From positions 1 through 14,678 of the forward strand of contig JAUWZG010000024.1 in the NCBI GenBank assembly GCA_030615425.1: DNA of 14,678 bases, in the 5' to 3' direction. Both the position numbers and the translations under genes were made by a program. A model generated the notes under the pieces. That model was given only the letters and a program-made list of their open reading frames with translations, had not been told where the DNA came from and made no database searches. The stretch's first letter is position 1. Each line of letters begins with the position of its first letter. Source of the DNA: Dehalococcoidia bacterium. GTDB taxonomy: Bacteria > Chloroflexota > Dehalococcoidia > Dehalococcoidales > BS750m-G39. Below, piece by piece: positions 6,997-14,184 of this stretch.

Positions 6997-8100
6997 TCAC
7001 TTCCCTTTTGCCACAACATATCCGCTGACCATCAAATCATCGCCCAGCTTTTCCACCCTGAGCCGCTCCAATCTAAATGAGTCTGCCACCCTATCCACCC
7101 CCTTGCCGGCGACCGCCGTCTTTGCCTCCGCTCCACCAATGATAATCGGAGCAGTAAAGGCAATAACCTTGTCCACCAGCCGGCGGTCAAATAGAGAACC
7201 AAGCAGAATTCCACCGCCCTCGACTAAAACGCTGGTGATTTCCCGCTCACCCAGTGCCCTTAACAGCCCTTCCAGATCTACCAAGCCTTCGGCTGTAGGC
7301 AATTCTAATATCTCACCACCAGCCTGAGCAAAAGCTGCTTTCTCCTCTGGCGTAGCCATCCTGCCCAGCGCCAGCAGCGTTTTCCCCGGCTCGTTAAACA
7401 CCCGAGCAGTTAATGGGGTGCGCCCTTCACCGTCCACAATCACTCTCAGTGGCTGCTTTCTAGCTGTGCCCCCCCTTCCACCAGAGCATCTGGTGGTAAG
7501 ATGAGGGTCATCCGCCAACATAGTATTCACCCCAGCCATAATAGCATCAGTAGTATAGCGCAGACAATGGACATACTTCCTCGCCTCCCGGGCGCTAATC
7601 CACCGAGAATCACCCTTCCTGGTGGCAATCTTCCCATCCAGGCTTACGGCAAATTTGGCGGTTACAAAGGGGATGCCACTAGTAATGAATTTGGTATAAG
7701 CCTCGTTAATCTCTTTAGCCTCCTCTTCATGTTCACCAAGGTATGTCTTAATGCCTGCTTTCTGAAGCTCGTTTCTACCCCGCCCCGAAACCAAGGGATT
7801 GGGGTCAAGCATAGCCATATGAACCTCTCTGATGCCAGCAGAAATGATTGCCCCGGTACATGGTGGAGTCCGACCCTGATGGCAGCAAGGTTCCAGGGTA
7901 ACATACATCACGCCCCCCCTAGCCTGCTCACCCGCCTGCTTCAGGGCTAATACCTCGGCATGATGAGAGCCTGGCGGCTGGGTATAGCCCTGCCCTGCAA
8001 CCACACCTTCCTTAACCACCACCGCTCCCACCGCCGGGTTGGGACTAGCCTGCCCCAGAGCCAGTTTAGCCAGGGAAAGCGCCTGCTCCATATAGTCCAT
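6997..8100 (-). CDS. ribD: Bifunctional diaminohydroxyphosphoribosylaminopyrimidine deaminase / 5-amino-6-(5-phosphoribosylamino)uracil reductase
   Basis: RibD performs the deamination and NADPH-dependent side-chain reduction following GTP cyclohydrolase II. The deaminase domain (about 1-145) shows the zinc and catalytic signature HAEVLAL and EPCCHQGRTPPCTGAI. The reductase domain (about 146-367) shows FVTAKFAVSLDGKIA, DAIMAGVNTMLADDP and SVLVEGGGILLGSLF. Length is typical. It is the first gene of the operon. The start at ATG 8100 is odd: the strong AGGAGGTG (about 8124-8117) lies 16 nt away, with a TAG in frame between them so no nearer in-frame start exists. The ATG that is best spaced from that site is out of frame. 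I see no FMN riboswitch upstream. Confidence 0.96.
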   Translation of the reverse strand: MDYMEQALSLAKLALGQASPNPAVGAVVVKEGVVAGQGYTQPPGSHHAEVLALKQAGEQARGGVMYVTLEPCCHQGRTPPCTGAIISAGIREVHMAMLDPNPLVSGRGRNELQKAGIKTYLGEHEEEAKEINEAYTKFITSGIPFVTAKFAVSLDGKIATRKGDSRWISAREARKYVHCLRYTTDAIMAGVNTMLADDPHLTTRCSGGRGGTARKQPLRVIVDGEGRTPLTARVFNEPGKTLLALGRMATPEEKAAFAQAGGEILELPTAEGLVDLEGLLRALGEREITSVLVEGGGILLGSLFDRRLVDKVIAFTAPIIIGGAEAKTAVAGKGVDRVADSFRLERLRVEKLGDDLMVSGYVVAKGK

Positions 8101-8200
8101 GGCATCGCCATTCTAGCACCTCCTATAAAAAAAGTGCAAATTAAACTCTATTTATCAACCTCACCCCCTTAGATATTTACTTAGCAACCCTCCCCCTTTA

Positions 8201-8226
8201 TCCCCCTCCCTTACAAGGGAGGGGGA
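8201..8226. repeat. Perfect 12-bp inverted repeat
   Basis: TCCCCCTCCCTT (8201-8212) and AAGGGAGGGGGA (8215-8226) are exact complements separated by AC. This G/C-rich palindrome directly precedes repeat copy B. It lacks a T-tract on the minus strand and has only AATTG on the plus strand, so it is called as a repeat rather than a terminator. Confidence 0.6.
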
Positions 8227-8238
8227 ATTGTTTATGTT

Positions 8239-8364
8239 AGAGGGGCTGACGCCCCTCTCAAACACCCCTTGAAAGCAGGGGTCTAAGGGTGAGCCCCTAT
8301 GGGGGCTGGAGAGCCTTAGAGAGGCAAAGCCTTTGTGGGTGGGCGGGTTGGGAAGAAAGACATA
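8239..8364. repeat. Dispersed intergenic repeat, copy B
   Basis: This copy shares the layout of copy A in the same orientation: an AGAGGGGC-TGAC-GCCCCTCT hairpin (8239-8258), then CAAACACCCC..GAAAGCAGG, and at the far end a GGGTGGG..GGGTTGGGAAGAAAGACATA block. The middle is longer and diverged from copy A, and the left terminal inverted repeat of copy A is not present here. Two copies about 4.4 kb apart, both in intergenic DNA beside promoters, imply a repeat family in this genome. Confidence 0.6.
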
Positions 8365-8420
8365 TCATCTATCCGAACTAGCTTACACTAGCCCCCCTAG
8401 AAGGATGTCCTCAGATAGGG

Positions 8421-8426
8421 TATAAT
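8421..8426 (+). promoter_or_regulatory. Candidate -10 box for lepB-pyrE
   Basis: A consensus TATAAT lies 31 nt before the lepB start codon. No good -35 hexamer is visible 16-18 nt upstream and there is no TG extension, so only the -10 element is supported. Confidence 0.4.
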
Positions 8427-8456
8427 GACATAGCCTAGAAAGGGGCTAACCATTAA

Positions 8457-8999
8457 ATGAGAACGCTTTTCCGCGACATCCTGATAACGCTAATACTGGC
8501 AGTAGCGATTTTCTTCGCGCTACACGTAACGCTCCAGAGCTTTGTTGTGGTAGAGCGTTGCATGGAGCCCGGGCTTCAAGAAGGAGAACGGTTGCTGGTT
8601 AATAAAGTGGTCTATAATTTCCACGACCCGGAAAGGGGCGATGTGATTATCCTGCACCCGCCCTTTGACCCCGAATTAGTCTATATCAAACGCATCATTG
8701 CTTTACCCAACGATACAGTAGAGGTGAAAGAGGGGGCGGTATATGTTAATGGCACAAAACTAGATGAGCCCTATGCAGAGTCCCCCACCTATACCTTCCC
8801 CCTGACAGAAGTCCCCGAGAATGAATACTTTGTTCTCGGCGACAACCGCAATCATGCCAATGATTCCCATAAAGGCTGGACGGTGCCACGGGAGAATATA
8901 GTTGGCAAAGCCTGGCTAACCTTCTGGCCAGCAAAGGAATGGGGGGTGGTTCATCACCACCCCTTGGATGAGCAACTCGACGGCTCTACAGATGAATAA
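8457..8999 (+). CDS. lepB: Signal peptidase I (S26 family) with Cys at the nucleophile position
   Basis: The 180-residue protein has one N-terminal membrane anchor (about residues 7-24) and an extracytoplasmic catalytic domain; the family removes signal peptides of Sec and Tat exports. Conserved boxes are present: box B as VVERCMEPGLQEGERLLVNK, box D as YIKRIIALPNDTVEV with the general-base Lys at residue 78, and box E as VLGDNRNHANDSHKGW. The catalytic Ser of the usual GxSMxPT motif is Cys35 here (codon TGC), and the flanking Gly and Thr positions are Glu and Gly; LPGD is LPND. Otherwise the enzyme looks complete. The ribosome site (AAAGGGG) is rather far from the ATG at 8457. pyrE follows after 24 nt. 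Confidence 0.92.
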   Translation: MRTLFRDILITLILAVAIFFALHVTLQSFVVVERCMEPGLQEGERLLVNKVVYNFHDPERGDVIILHPPFDPELVYIKRIIALPNDTVEVKEGAVYVNGTKLDEPYAESPTYTFPLTEVPENEYFVLGDNRNHANDSHKGWTVPRENIVGKAWLTFWPAKEWGVVHHHPLDEQLDGSTDE

Positions 9000-9023
9000 C
9001 GCCTTTCTGGGTGTTTAAAGGGG

Positions 9024-9599
9024 GTGGGGTTGACAGCAAATATAGAGGAAATTTTCGAGAGATCGGGGGCTATACTTAAGGGGCATTTCCTGCTCACTTC
9101 CGGGCTGCACTCCCCGGTCTACTGGGAGAAGTTCAAAGTCTTGCAATATCCAAACTACACCGAGCAGCTTTGCCGCCTGATTGCCGACCACTTCCGCCAG
9201 CAGAAAATCCAGGTGGTAGCTGGGCCAACCACCGGCGGCATTATTCTCGCCTTTGAAGTGGCCAGACAACTAGGAGTAAGGGGCATCTTCGCCGAGAAGG
9301 AGAGCGCCCAGGGGCGAGCTTTTAAGCGGGGATTTGGCATTGACCCCGGCGAGCGAGTCCTTATCGTGGATGATCTTCTCACTACCGGCGGCTCCATACG
9401 CGAAGTTATGGCGGCGACGACCAAGCAAGGTGGCATAATCATCGGCATCGGGGTATTGGTTGACCGCTCCGAGCAAAAGATGGATTTCGGCGTCCCCCTC
9501 TTTAGCTGCCACCGTGCCGTACCTCCTCCAACCTACCCCCCTGAGAATTGCCCCCTGTGCGCTGCCGGCATCCCCCTGGTCAGACCCGGCGGCGGATAA
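9024..9599 (+). CDS. pyrE: Orotate phosphoribosyltransferase
   Basis: PyrE converts orotate and PRPP to OMP in pyrimidine synthesis. The PRPP-binding loop is plain at VLIVDDLLTTGGS, and the upstream VVAGPTTGGIILAFEVA and IFAEKE segments are those of the OPRTase family. The C-terminus carries a CPLC motif (ENCPLCAAGIPLVRPGG) seen in some bacterial OPRTases of this size. Two starts are possible: GTG 9024, or TTG 9030, which is better spaced (5 nt) from AAAGGGGG at 9017-9024; they differ by two residues. It is probably co-transcribed with lepB. Confidence 0.93.
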   Translation: MGLTANIEEIFERSGAILKGHFLLTSGLHSPVYWEKFKVLQYPNYTEQLCRLIADHFRQQKIQVVAGPTTGGIILAFEVARQLGVRGIFAEKESAQGRAFKRGFGIDPGERVLIVDDLLTTGGSIREVMAATTKQGGIIIGIGVLVDRSEQKMDFGVPLFSCHRAVPPPTYPPENCPLCAAGIPLVRPGGG

Positions 9600-9613
9600 G
9601 ATATATTGGGTTA

Positions 9614-9636
9614 GGAAGGCATAACCTGTGCCTTTT
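9614..9636 (+). terminator. Weak intrinsic terminator after pyrE
   Basis: AAGGCA (9616-9621) pairs with TGCCTT (9629-9634), extendable by two G.T pairs, and ends in TTTT before GG. It lies in the 66-nt gap between the converging stops of pyrE and the SIR2-like gene and works only in the plus direction. Confidence 0.4.
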
Positions 9637-9665
9637 GGAACGCATATCCTTTGTCTTATCTTCTG

Positions 9666-10802
9666 CTAAGCTGTTTTTTGTTCAGATGCGGGAGGACTAT
9701 CTTCTTCTGGTTCAGTTGCTGTGACCTCGCTCGGTGCTAGAGCTCCTTTGAGGTCTTCTATCCCATCCTCAATTTTCTTGGGAATGCATGTCACCTTTTC
9801 GAACTGCGTAAACTTCTCATCCTTTATTTTTTCAGCCTCTGGATTCAGCATAATTAGGCGAATACCTCGTTCAAGACTTCTTACAAAAAAGTCCCGAATT
9901 GTTATGTCATCAAATCTATAGCCGATAACGACGCAGGTCTGAGCCTTTCCCAAGTATCCTTCCAGATATGTTCTCAATGACTGGTAAGGCTCCCCATATT
10001 GGAAGTCAACGGTGCCAGGGGGCACAAGTACATTTTCTATCCAATTACCACGCATTTGAAATAACCCTTCCTCTAACTCCCTAAGTTGGTGATAGATGTC
10101 TCTTCTCCAGTTGAGAGAGCCGTGTAACTTAAAAAGGAATAATTGATCTTCTTTGGGTTCTTGGTCGAATGCCTCTTCAGAAGCCCAAATTGGATTTGGC
10201 GGTATTCCTTTCTTTTGCCCCTTGAAACCCGTTATGACTTGGTTAATACCAGAATCAGGAATATTTTCCAGAGATTCTATAACCTTGTCATAATTTGTCG
10301 TGAAGATGGGAAGCATCTGGCCATTCTGTTCTCTGAGAAGCTCAATATAATCTTTATAAATGTCCCATGCTTTCACCAACTCTGGCTTATCACTGTAAGC
10401 AATGTATAATTGACTTATGATTCTATCCTTAAGGCTCTCATATACATCGAGCCGTTTCTCTAAACCATTTTTTAGTTTTGTAGATTCACTCTCCAATCGA
10501 GTTTTCGAGTCGGGATCACTGATCGAGTCGAGGGAAATCTGTACGGTACGCAGTGGCGAGAGTGCTTCTTGTTTCAATAATGGATTGTTGCTCTCCTTTA
10601 TCCGTATGTCGAGAGCCCTAATAATATCCTCAATAGTAATATTGGGTGTCGCAGCATAAAAATCAAAAATCTCCCTCTCCGCTGGTTCCAAGTTCATATT
10701 TTTTATTTCAGTTATGAATTGGTCAGTCGTCTGATATCCGAAGGGAACAGAAGCACCTGCCCCGACAAAAAGGATACAATTAACTTCGCGAATTTCTGCC
10801 AT
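9666..10802 (-). CDS. Stand-alone SIR2-like domain protein, candidate NADase
   Basis: The 378-residue protein carries the nucleotide-binding signature of SIR2-like proteins. ILFVGAGASVPFG (10-22) is the GAGxS NAD loop, IFTTNYDKVIE (166-176) supplies the conserved Asn170, LFKLHGSLNW (223-232) supplies the catalytic-type His227, and VVIGYRFDD (291-299) is the late Rossmann strand. Helical inserts fill 40-160, and the acidic tail after 355 looks disordered. In antiphage systems such as Thoeris ThsA, DSR and SIR2-Argonaute pairs, this fold destroys NAD+ on infection. Here no partner gene or sensor domain is next to it, so defence is an inference; a metabolic deacylase is less likely because the zinc-ribbon cysteines of sirtuins are absent. 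The ATG has AGGGGGAG 5 nt upstream. The gene sits alone between pyrE and the pan operon. Confidence 0.85.
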   Translation of the reverse strand: MAEIREVNCILFVGAGASVPFGYQTTDQFITEIKNMNLEPAEREIFDFYAATPNITIEDIIRALDIRIKESNNPLLKQEALSPLRTVQISLDSISDPDSKTRLESESTKLKNGLEKRLDVYESLKDRIISQLYIAYSDKPELVKAWDIYKDYIELLREQNGQMLPIFTTNYDKVIESLENIPDSGINQVITGFKGQKKGIPPNPIWASEEAFDQEPKEDQLFLFKLHGSLNWRRDIYHQLRELEEGLFQMRGNWIENVLVPPGTVDFQYGEPYQSLRTYLEGYLGKAQTCVVIGYRFDDITIRDFFVRSLERGIRLIMLNPEAEKIKDEKFTQFEKVTCIPKKIEDGIEDLKGALAPSEVTATEPEEDSPPASEQKTA

Positions 10803-10844
10803 GATTCTCCCCCTTGGTTCATCTGCTTCAAGAGGTTCTTATGA

Positions 10845-10853
10845 ATTATACCA
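10845..10853 (-). promoter_or_regulatory. Extended -10 promoter of the SIR2-like gene
   Basis: The minus strand reads TGGTATAAT, a consensus -10 with the TGn extension, about 42 nt before the start codon. No recognisable -35 element is visible at 16-18 nt. It is divergent from the pan operon promoter about 75 nt away. Confidence 0.55.
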
Positions 10854-10925
10854 TAGTTTTTCTTTGAACAGGAGAATTCCTTTTTGTTAATTTCTTAATC
10901 GGTCTAAAACGAACTAAAAGACCTA

Positions 10926-10954
10926 TTGACAAAACGATAGCCAGCTCATATACT
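10926..10954 (+). promoter_or_regulatory. Sigma-70 promoter of the pantothenate operon
   Basis: TTGACA (10926-10931), a 17-nt spacer and TATACT (10949-10954) form a near-consensus promoter. The expected transcript start is at about 10961, exactly where the first leader hairpin begins, leaving a leader of about 160 nt before the first start codon. Confidence 0.8.
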
Positions 10955-10960
10955 AAAATT

Positions 10961-11044
10961 AGCTATCGACCCATATAGGGCGGTAAGCTGTTTAAGGGGT
11001 TTTTAACAATCTGAGTCGCTTGGATCGGATATGACCGAGACGGC
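10961..11044 (+). promoter_or_regulatory. Tandem 'pan' motif RNA leader (two hairpins, two bulged adenines each)
   Basis: Two hairpins share one architecture. Hairpin 1 (10961-10989): 3 bp (AGC/GCT), bulged A10986 on the 3' side, 5 bp (TATCG/CGGTA), bulged A10969 on the 5' side, 3 bp (CCC/GGG), loop ATATA. Hairpin 2 (11015-11044): 4 bp (GTCG/CGGC), bulged A11040, 5 bp (CTTGG/CCGAG), bulged A11024, then TC/GA plus a possible G.T pair, loop GATA. The pairing is kept while the bases differ. The published pan motif, as I recall it, is a hairpin with two conserved bulged adenines, often in tandem, in leaders of panB/panC/panD operons in Chloroflexi, Firmicutes and Deltaproteobacteria. Its position fits: at the transcript start of a DUF2520-panD-panB operon. 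The assignment rests on structure and context; no covariance search was run. Confidence 0.8.
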
Positions 11045-11065
11045 AAAAATAGAATTTTTTTGATG

Positions 11066-11099
11066 CCTTCTCTGGCTGTGTCGGAGAGGGTATTTTTAA
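11066..11099 (+). terminator. Terminator-like hairpin in the pan operon leader (possible attenuator)
   Basis: CCTTCTCTG (11066-11074) and CGGAGAGGG (11082-11090) form a 9-bp stem with two G.T pairs and a 7-nt loop, followed by TATTTTTAATTT. It lies between the tandem bulged-A hairpins and the first gene, where an attenuator would be expected. An A-run/T-run hairpin at 11045-11061 just upstream could compete with it. Function is inferred from position only. Confidence 0.5.
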
Positions 11100-11120
11100 T
11101 TTCAATCTGGACGGGCTAGA

Positions 11121-11984
11121 ATGCTCAAATTAGGATTCATCGGAGCCGGAACTGTAGGTACTGCCCTATCTGTGAGGCTGAACAGCAAGGGCTATCCTGT
11201 AGTCGCCGTATCCAGCCGCAGCCTGACCTCAGCCGAAAATCTGGCACGGACAGTCAACGGCTGCCAGGTCTCCCAAAATAATCAAGGTGTTGCCGATAAT
11301 GCCGAGCTTATCTTCATCACTACCCCCGATGATGCCATCGCCCCGGTAGCTTCCCAAATACAGTGGTACCCCGGACAAAGTGTGGTTCACTGTAGCGGTG
11401 CCGACTCCACCGACATTCTGCAACCAGCTAAGGAATCCGGAGCACAGGTTGGCGCCTTCCATCCCCTGCAGACCTTCGCCAGCGTCAAAAAAGCCATAGA
11501 GAATATACCGGGTTCGACCTTTGCCCTGGAGGCTGAGGAGCCTTTACTAAATATACTCAAGGATATGGCTACCACTCTTGATGGTAACTGGGTAGTGCTA
11601 AAGGCTAGCGATAAGGTGCTCTATCACGCCTCAGCAGTCATCGCCTGCAACTATATGGTAACTCTGGTTAAGCTGGCTACTGACCTGTGGCAAAGCTTTA
11701 ATATACCGCCCCAGCAAGCCACTCAGGCATTGCTGCCACTGATACGGGGCACGATTCATAATATTGAGACTATTGGTATCCCCTCATGCCTCACCGGACC
11801 AATCGCTCGCGGCGACATCGGAACCATCAACAAACACCTTGATGCCCTAAAGCAAACCGCCCCCCACCTGCTCTCCACCTACCGCGAGCTTGGTCGGCAG
11901 ACTATCCCCATTGCCCTGGCCAAGGGAAAAATAAATCAACATCAGGCGCAGGAACTACAGGCGATACTGGAACAACCCGACTAA
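11121..11984 (+). CDS. Rossmann-fold and DUF2520 protein, proposed ketopantoate reductase
   Basis: The N-terminal Rossmann domain (about 1-120) has the dinucleotide loop LGFIGAGTVGTAL (GxGxxG at 8-13). An AELIFITTPDDAIAPVA segment follows, then the GAFHPLQTFAS stretch characteristic of DUF2520 proteins. The helical C-terminal domain (about 125-287) carries YHASAVIACNYMV and LTGPIARGD. The overall plan resembles 6-phosphogluconate dehydrogenase-like reductases such as PanE (ketopantoate to pantoate, NADPH). Because it is the first gene of an operon with panD and panB behind a pan-type leader, and no PanE is seen, I infer that it reduces ketopantoate. This is an inference, as DUF2520 proteins were not known to me as proven PanE enzymes. 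The ribosome site is weak. panD begins 16 nt after its stop. Confidence 0.85.
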   Translation: MLKLGFIGAGTVGTALSVRLNSKGYPVVAVSSRSLTSAENLARTVNGCQVSQNNQGVADNAELIFITTPDDAIAPVASQIQWYPGQSVVHCSGADSTDILQPAKESGAQVGAFHPLQTFASVKKAIENIPGSTFALEAEEPLLNILKDMATTLDGNWVVLKASDKVLYHASAVIACNYMVTLVKLATDLWQSFNIPPQQATQALLPLIRGTIHNIETIGIPSCLTGPIARGDIGTINKHLDALKQTAPHLLSTYRELGRQTIPIALAKGKINQHQAQELQAILEQPD

Positions 11985-12000
11985 ATAAATTCTGGAGGGT

Positions 12001-12408
12001 ATGATGAGAATAATGCTTAAAAGCAAAATCCACCGAGCCCGTGTCACCCAGGCCAATATTGACTATGAAGGGAGCATCAGCATCGACAAAAGGCTTATGC
12101 AAGAAGCCGACATTTTCCCCTACGAGCAGGTTCAGGTGCTGGATATCAACAATGGCGCCCGTTTTGAGACCTATGCTATTGAAGCCGAGCCTGGTAGCGG
12201 CGAGATTAGCATTCAGGGGGCTGCTGCCAGACTGGTCACTGCCGGAGACACGGTAATCATCCTTGCCTACTGTCAGGTTGAGGAGGAAGAAGCCCATAAT
12301 TTCGCTCCCAAACTGGTATATGTTGACAGCAAGAACGCCATTACTGAAACCAAACGAGTGGTCGGGGCTACGCCCTTCCAGGAGAGGAACAAATGCGCAT
12401 CACCATAA
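12001..12408 (+). CDS. panD: Aspartate 1-decarboxylase precursor
   Basis: PanD makes beta-alanine from aspartate for pantothenate. It self-cleaves between Gly24 and Ser25 to form a pyruvoyl cofactor; the site is plain in DYEGSISID, with Lys9 upstream and [14 protein letters not shown] downstream. Numbering from ATG 12001 (MMRIML) matches the E. coli enzyme (MIRTML) residue for residue. The ATG at 12004 would however be better spaced from GGAGGG at 11994-11999. The protein is 135 residues, slightly longer than usual because of a C-terminal tail, and the last 16 nt overlap panB. Confidence 0.96.
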   Translation: MMRIMLKSKIHRARVTQANIDYEGSISIDKRLMQEADIFPYEQVQVLDINNGARFETYAIEAEPGSGEISIQGAAARLVTAGDTVIILAYCQVEEEEAHNFAPKLVYVDSKNAITETKRVVGATPFQERNKCASP

Positions 12409-13220
12409 CTCAGATAAAAGAGATGAAGCAGAAGGGCGAGAAAATCGCCATGCTCACCGCCTATGACTACTCCACCGCCAAGCTCGTTGACGAGGCGGGA
12501 ATACCGCTAATCCTGGTGGGAGATAGCCTGGGCATGGTCGTCCTCGGTTACGAATCAACCATACCGGTAACCATGGAGGAGATGCTCCACCATACCAAGG
12601 CGGTAGTCAGAGGCACCAAGCAGGCGATGGTAATTGGCGATATGCCCTTTATGACCTACCACATAAGCGTTGATGATGCCCTGTATAACGCCGCCCGTTT
12701 CATCCAGGAGGGAGGCGCCCAGGCAGTCAAGCTTGAGGGTGGGGTAACGGTGGCGGAAAAGGTGAGACGAATTGTGGAATGCGGCATCCCGGTTATGGGT
12801 CACATCGGGCTTACCCCCCAGTCCATCCACCAGTTCGGCGGCTTTAAACTGCAGGGCAAAACCCCGGAGGCAGCCGCCAGGCTGCTGGAAGACGCTCAAG
12901 CCCTGGAACAGGCCGGGGCTTTTTCTATTGTCCTGGAGACCATCCCCGCCCAGCTAGCCAAAATAATTACTGATAAGATAAGCATCCCCACCATCGGCAT
13001 TGGCGCCGGCATAGATTGCGATGGTCAGGTCCAGGTTATCAACGACATTCTCGGTTCATACACCGAGTTTGTCCCCAAGCATGCCAAGCAATATGCCAAG
13101 CTCACCGATATTATTTCCAAGGCAGTGATTCAATATCACAACGAAGTAAAAGCGGGCAGCTTCCCCACCGAGAAGCAGAGCTACTCTATAGACAAAAGCC
13201 TACTGGCTAAAGCTGGCTAA
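12393..13220 (+). CDS. panB: 3-methyl-2-oxobutanoate hydroxymethyltransferase
   Basis: PanB adds a hydroxymethyl group from methylene-THF to 2-oxoisovalerate, giving ketopantoate. The TIM-barrel motifs are complete: [11 protein letters not shown], the metal-binding [12 protein letters not shown] (Asp44) and [10 protein letters not shown] (Asp83), [27 protein letters not shown] and TIGIGAG. At 275 residues it has family length. The ATG at 12393 lies within the panD end, preceded by GGAGAGG, which implies coupled translation. panC, which would complete the pathway, is not in the window. Confidence 0.97.
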   Translation: MRITITQIKEMKQKGEKIAMLTAYDYSTAKLVDEAGIPLILVGDSLGMVVLGYESTIPVTMEEMLHHTKAVVRGTKQAMVIGDMPFMTYHISVDDALYNAARFIQEGGAQAVKLEGGVTVAEKVRRIVECGIPVMGHIGLTPQSIHQFGGFKLQGKTPEAAARLLEDAQALEQAGAFSIVLETIPAQLAKIITDKISIPTIGIGAGIDCDGQVQVINDILGSYTEFVPKHAKQYAKLTDIISKAVIQYHNEVKAGSFPTEKQSYSIDKSLLAKAG

Positions 13221-13264
13221 ATAGCCCGCTTTTAAGGAATTATTTATTAATGGGGGGGTTTACC

Positions 13265-14128
13265 ATGGCTGAAACAAAATACGGCCACCTGATGAAGCAA
13301 CTGACTTTTCGGGAAGGAACCATGGGAAAGGCCAACGCCAGAGAGATGGCGTTCATGTCAGGCGATGACCTGGCGGGATTCAATCTCAATTTCATTCTGG
13401 GAGTTTACAATCAGACTGGTGATTGGGCTCCAGGGCGGGGGGCACATGCACACTCCTTTGATGAATGTCTGCTCTTTTTCGGGTACGATGATGACGACCT
13501 GGGCTATCTCGGGTCGGATATGGAGCTATCCCTGGGCAAGGAACTGGAAAAACACAATTTCAGTGTTCCCACCGTAGTGGTTGCTCCTGGAGGGATGCCG
13601 CATTGCCCACTTATAACCATGAAAGTTCATAAACCTTTCGGACATTTCCATCTGGCTCTGAGTCCTAATTACACGGCCGTACCCGTGAAACCGGAAGGTA
13701 AAACGGACGGGGGAAAATACCGCCACCTTGTCAAAAAGATGCTAGTCAAAGAAGGACCCGAGGGAGCCAACGCTAAACAGCTAATATCCCTGTCAGCCGA
13801 CGAACTGGAAGGGCTCAATCTTAATTTTACGATGGGACTCTACCAGAAAACCGGGCAGTGGCACCCTGGAAAAGGAGCCTGTGTACATCCTTATGATAAA
13901 TGCCTGATATTTTTCGGGCATGACGTTGATGACCTGAGCTATCTGGGGGCGGAACTTACCATTGAGATTGGCAAGGAACACGAAAAACACACCTTTAACG
14001 TTCCTACCGTGGTCTCGCTCCCCAAGGGTCTGCTACACTTTCCAATCGTATGTAATAAGGTTGATAAACCTTACAGCGTTGTCCAGGTTGGTCTCGGCCC
14101 CAAATACGAGGCTCGCTGGATAAATTAA
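13265..14128 (+). CDS. Double-cupin protein, second half lacking metal ligands
   Basis: The 287 residues are two homologous halves (about 4-140 and 151-285). Each reads YxHLxKxxxxxEG..GANA, NLNFxxGxYxxTGxW, CLxFFGxD, GKExEKHxFxVPTVV and KPxxxxxxxL. Half 1 holds both cupin metal motifs: HAHSFDE (His61, His63, Glu67) and PGGMPH (His113). In half 2 the same positions are Cys206, His208, Lys212 and His258, so only two of the four ligands remain. The function is unknown to me; cupins include dioxygenases, isomerases and binding proteins. I chose ATG 13265, not 13250, because GGGGGGG-TTTACC-ATG matches the start context of the next paralogue. The gene lies 44 nt after panB and may be in its transcript. 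Confidence 0.8.
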   Translation: MAETKYGHLMKQLTFREGTMGKANAREMAFMSGDDLAGFNLNFILGVYNQTGDWAPGRGAHAHSFDECLLFFGYDDDDLGYLGSDMELSLGKELEKHNFSVPTVVVAPGGMPHCPLITMKVHKPFGHFHLALSPNYTAVPVKPEGKTDGGKYRHLVKKMLVKEGPEGANAKQLISLSADELEGLNLNFTMGLYQKTGQWHPGKGACVHPYDKCLIFFGHDVDDLSYLGAELTIEIGKEHEKHTFNVPTVVSLPKGLLHFPIVCNKVDKPYSVVQVGLGPKYEARWIN

Positions 14129-14184
14129 CCGTCCTGTTTTTTATGAGGAATTCATCATCAGGAGAGTTTTAAAGGGAGTTTATC

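Larger units (their letters stand above)
8101..8456. other. Divergent intergenic region between ribD and lepB
   Basis: This 356-nt gap holds the ribosome site of ribD, two repeat structures (8201-8226 and 8239-8364) and a -10 box for lepB. Between 8101 and 8200 no convincing -35/-10 pair for the rib operon is visible on the minus strand, and none of the conserved segments of an FMN (RFN) element is present. Confidence 0.5.

Noticed and set aside
7501..7950. 149-residue plus-strand ORF inside ribD
   Set aside because: It is antisense to a fully conserved RibD domain, has no ribosome site and its residues look like a shadow frame.
8101..8456. FMN (RFN) riboswitch ahead of the rib operon
   Set aside because: Reading the minus strand, none of the conserved RFN segments is present; the G/C-rich hairpins there belong to dispersed repeats.
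9600..11120. Complete multi-gene defence system (Thoeris-like or SIR2-Argonaute pair) around the SIR2-like gene
   Set aside because: There is no TIR, Argonaute, HerA or other partner gene; the neighbours are pyrE and the pan operon. Only a stand-alone effector can be supported.
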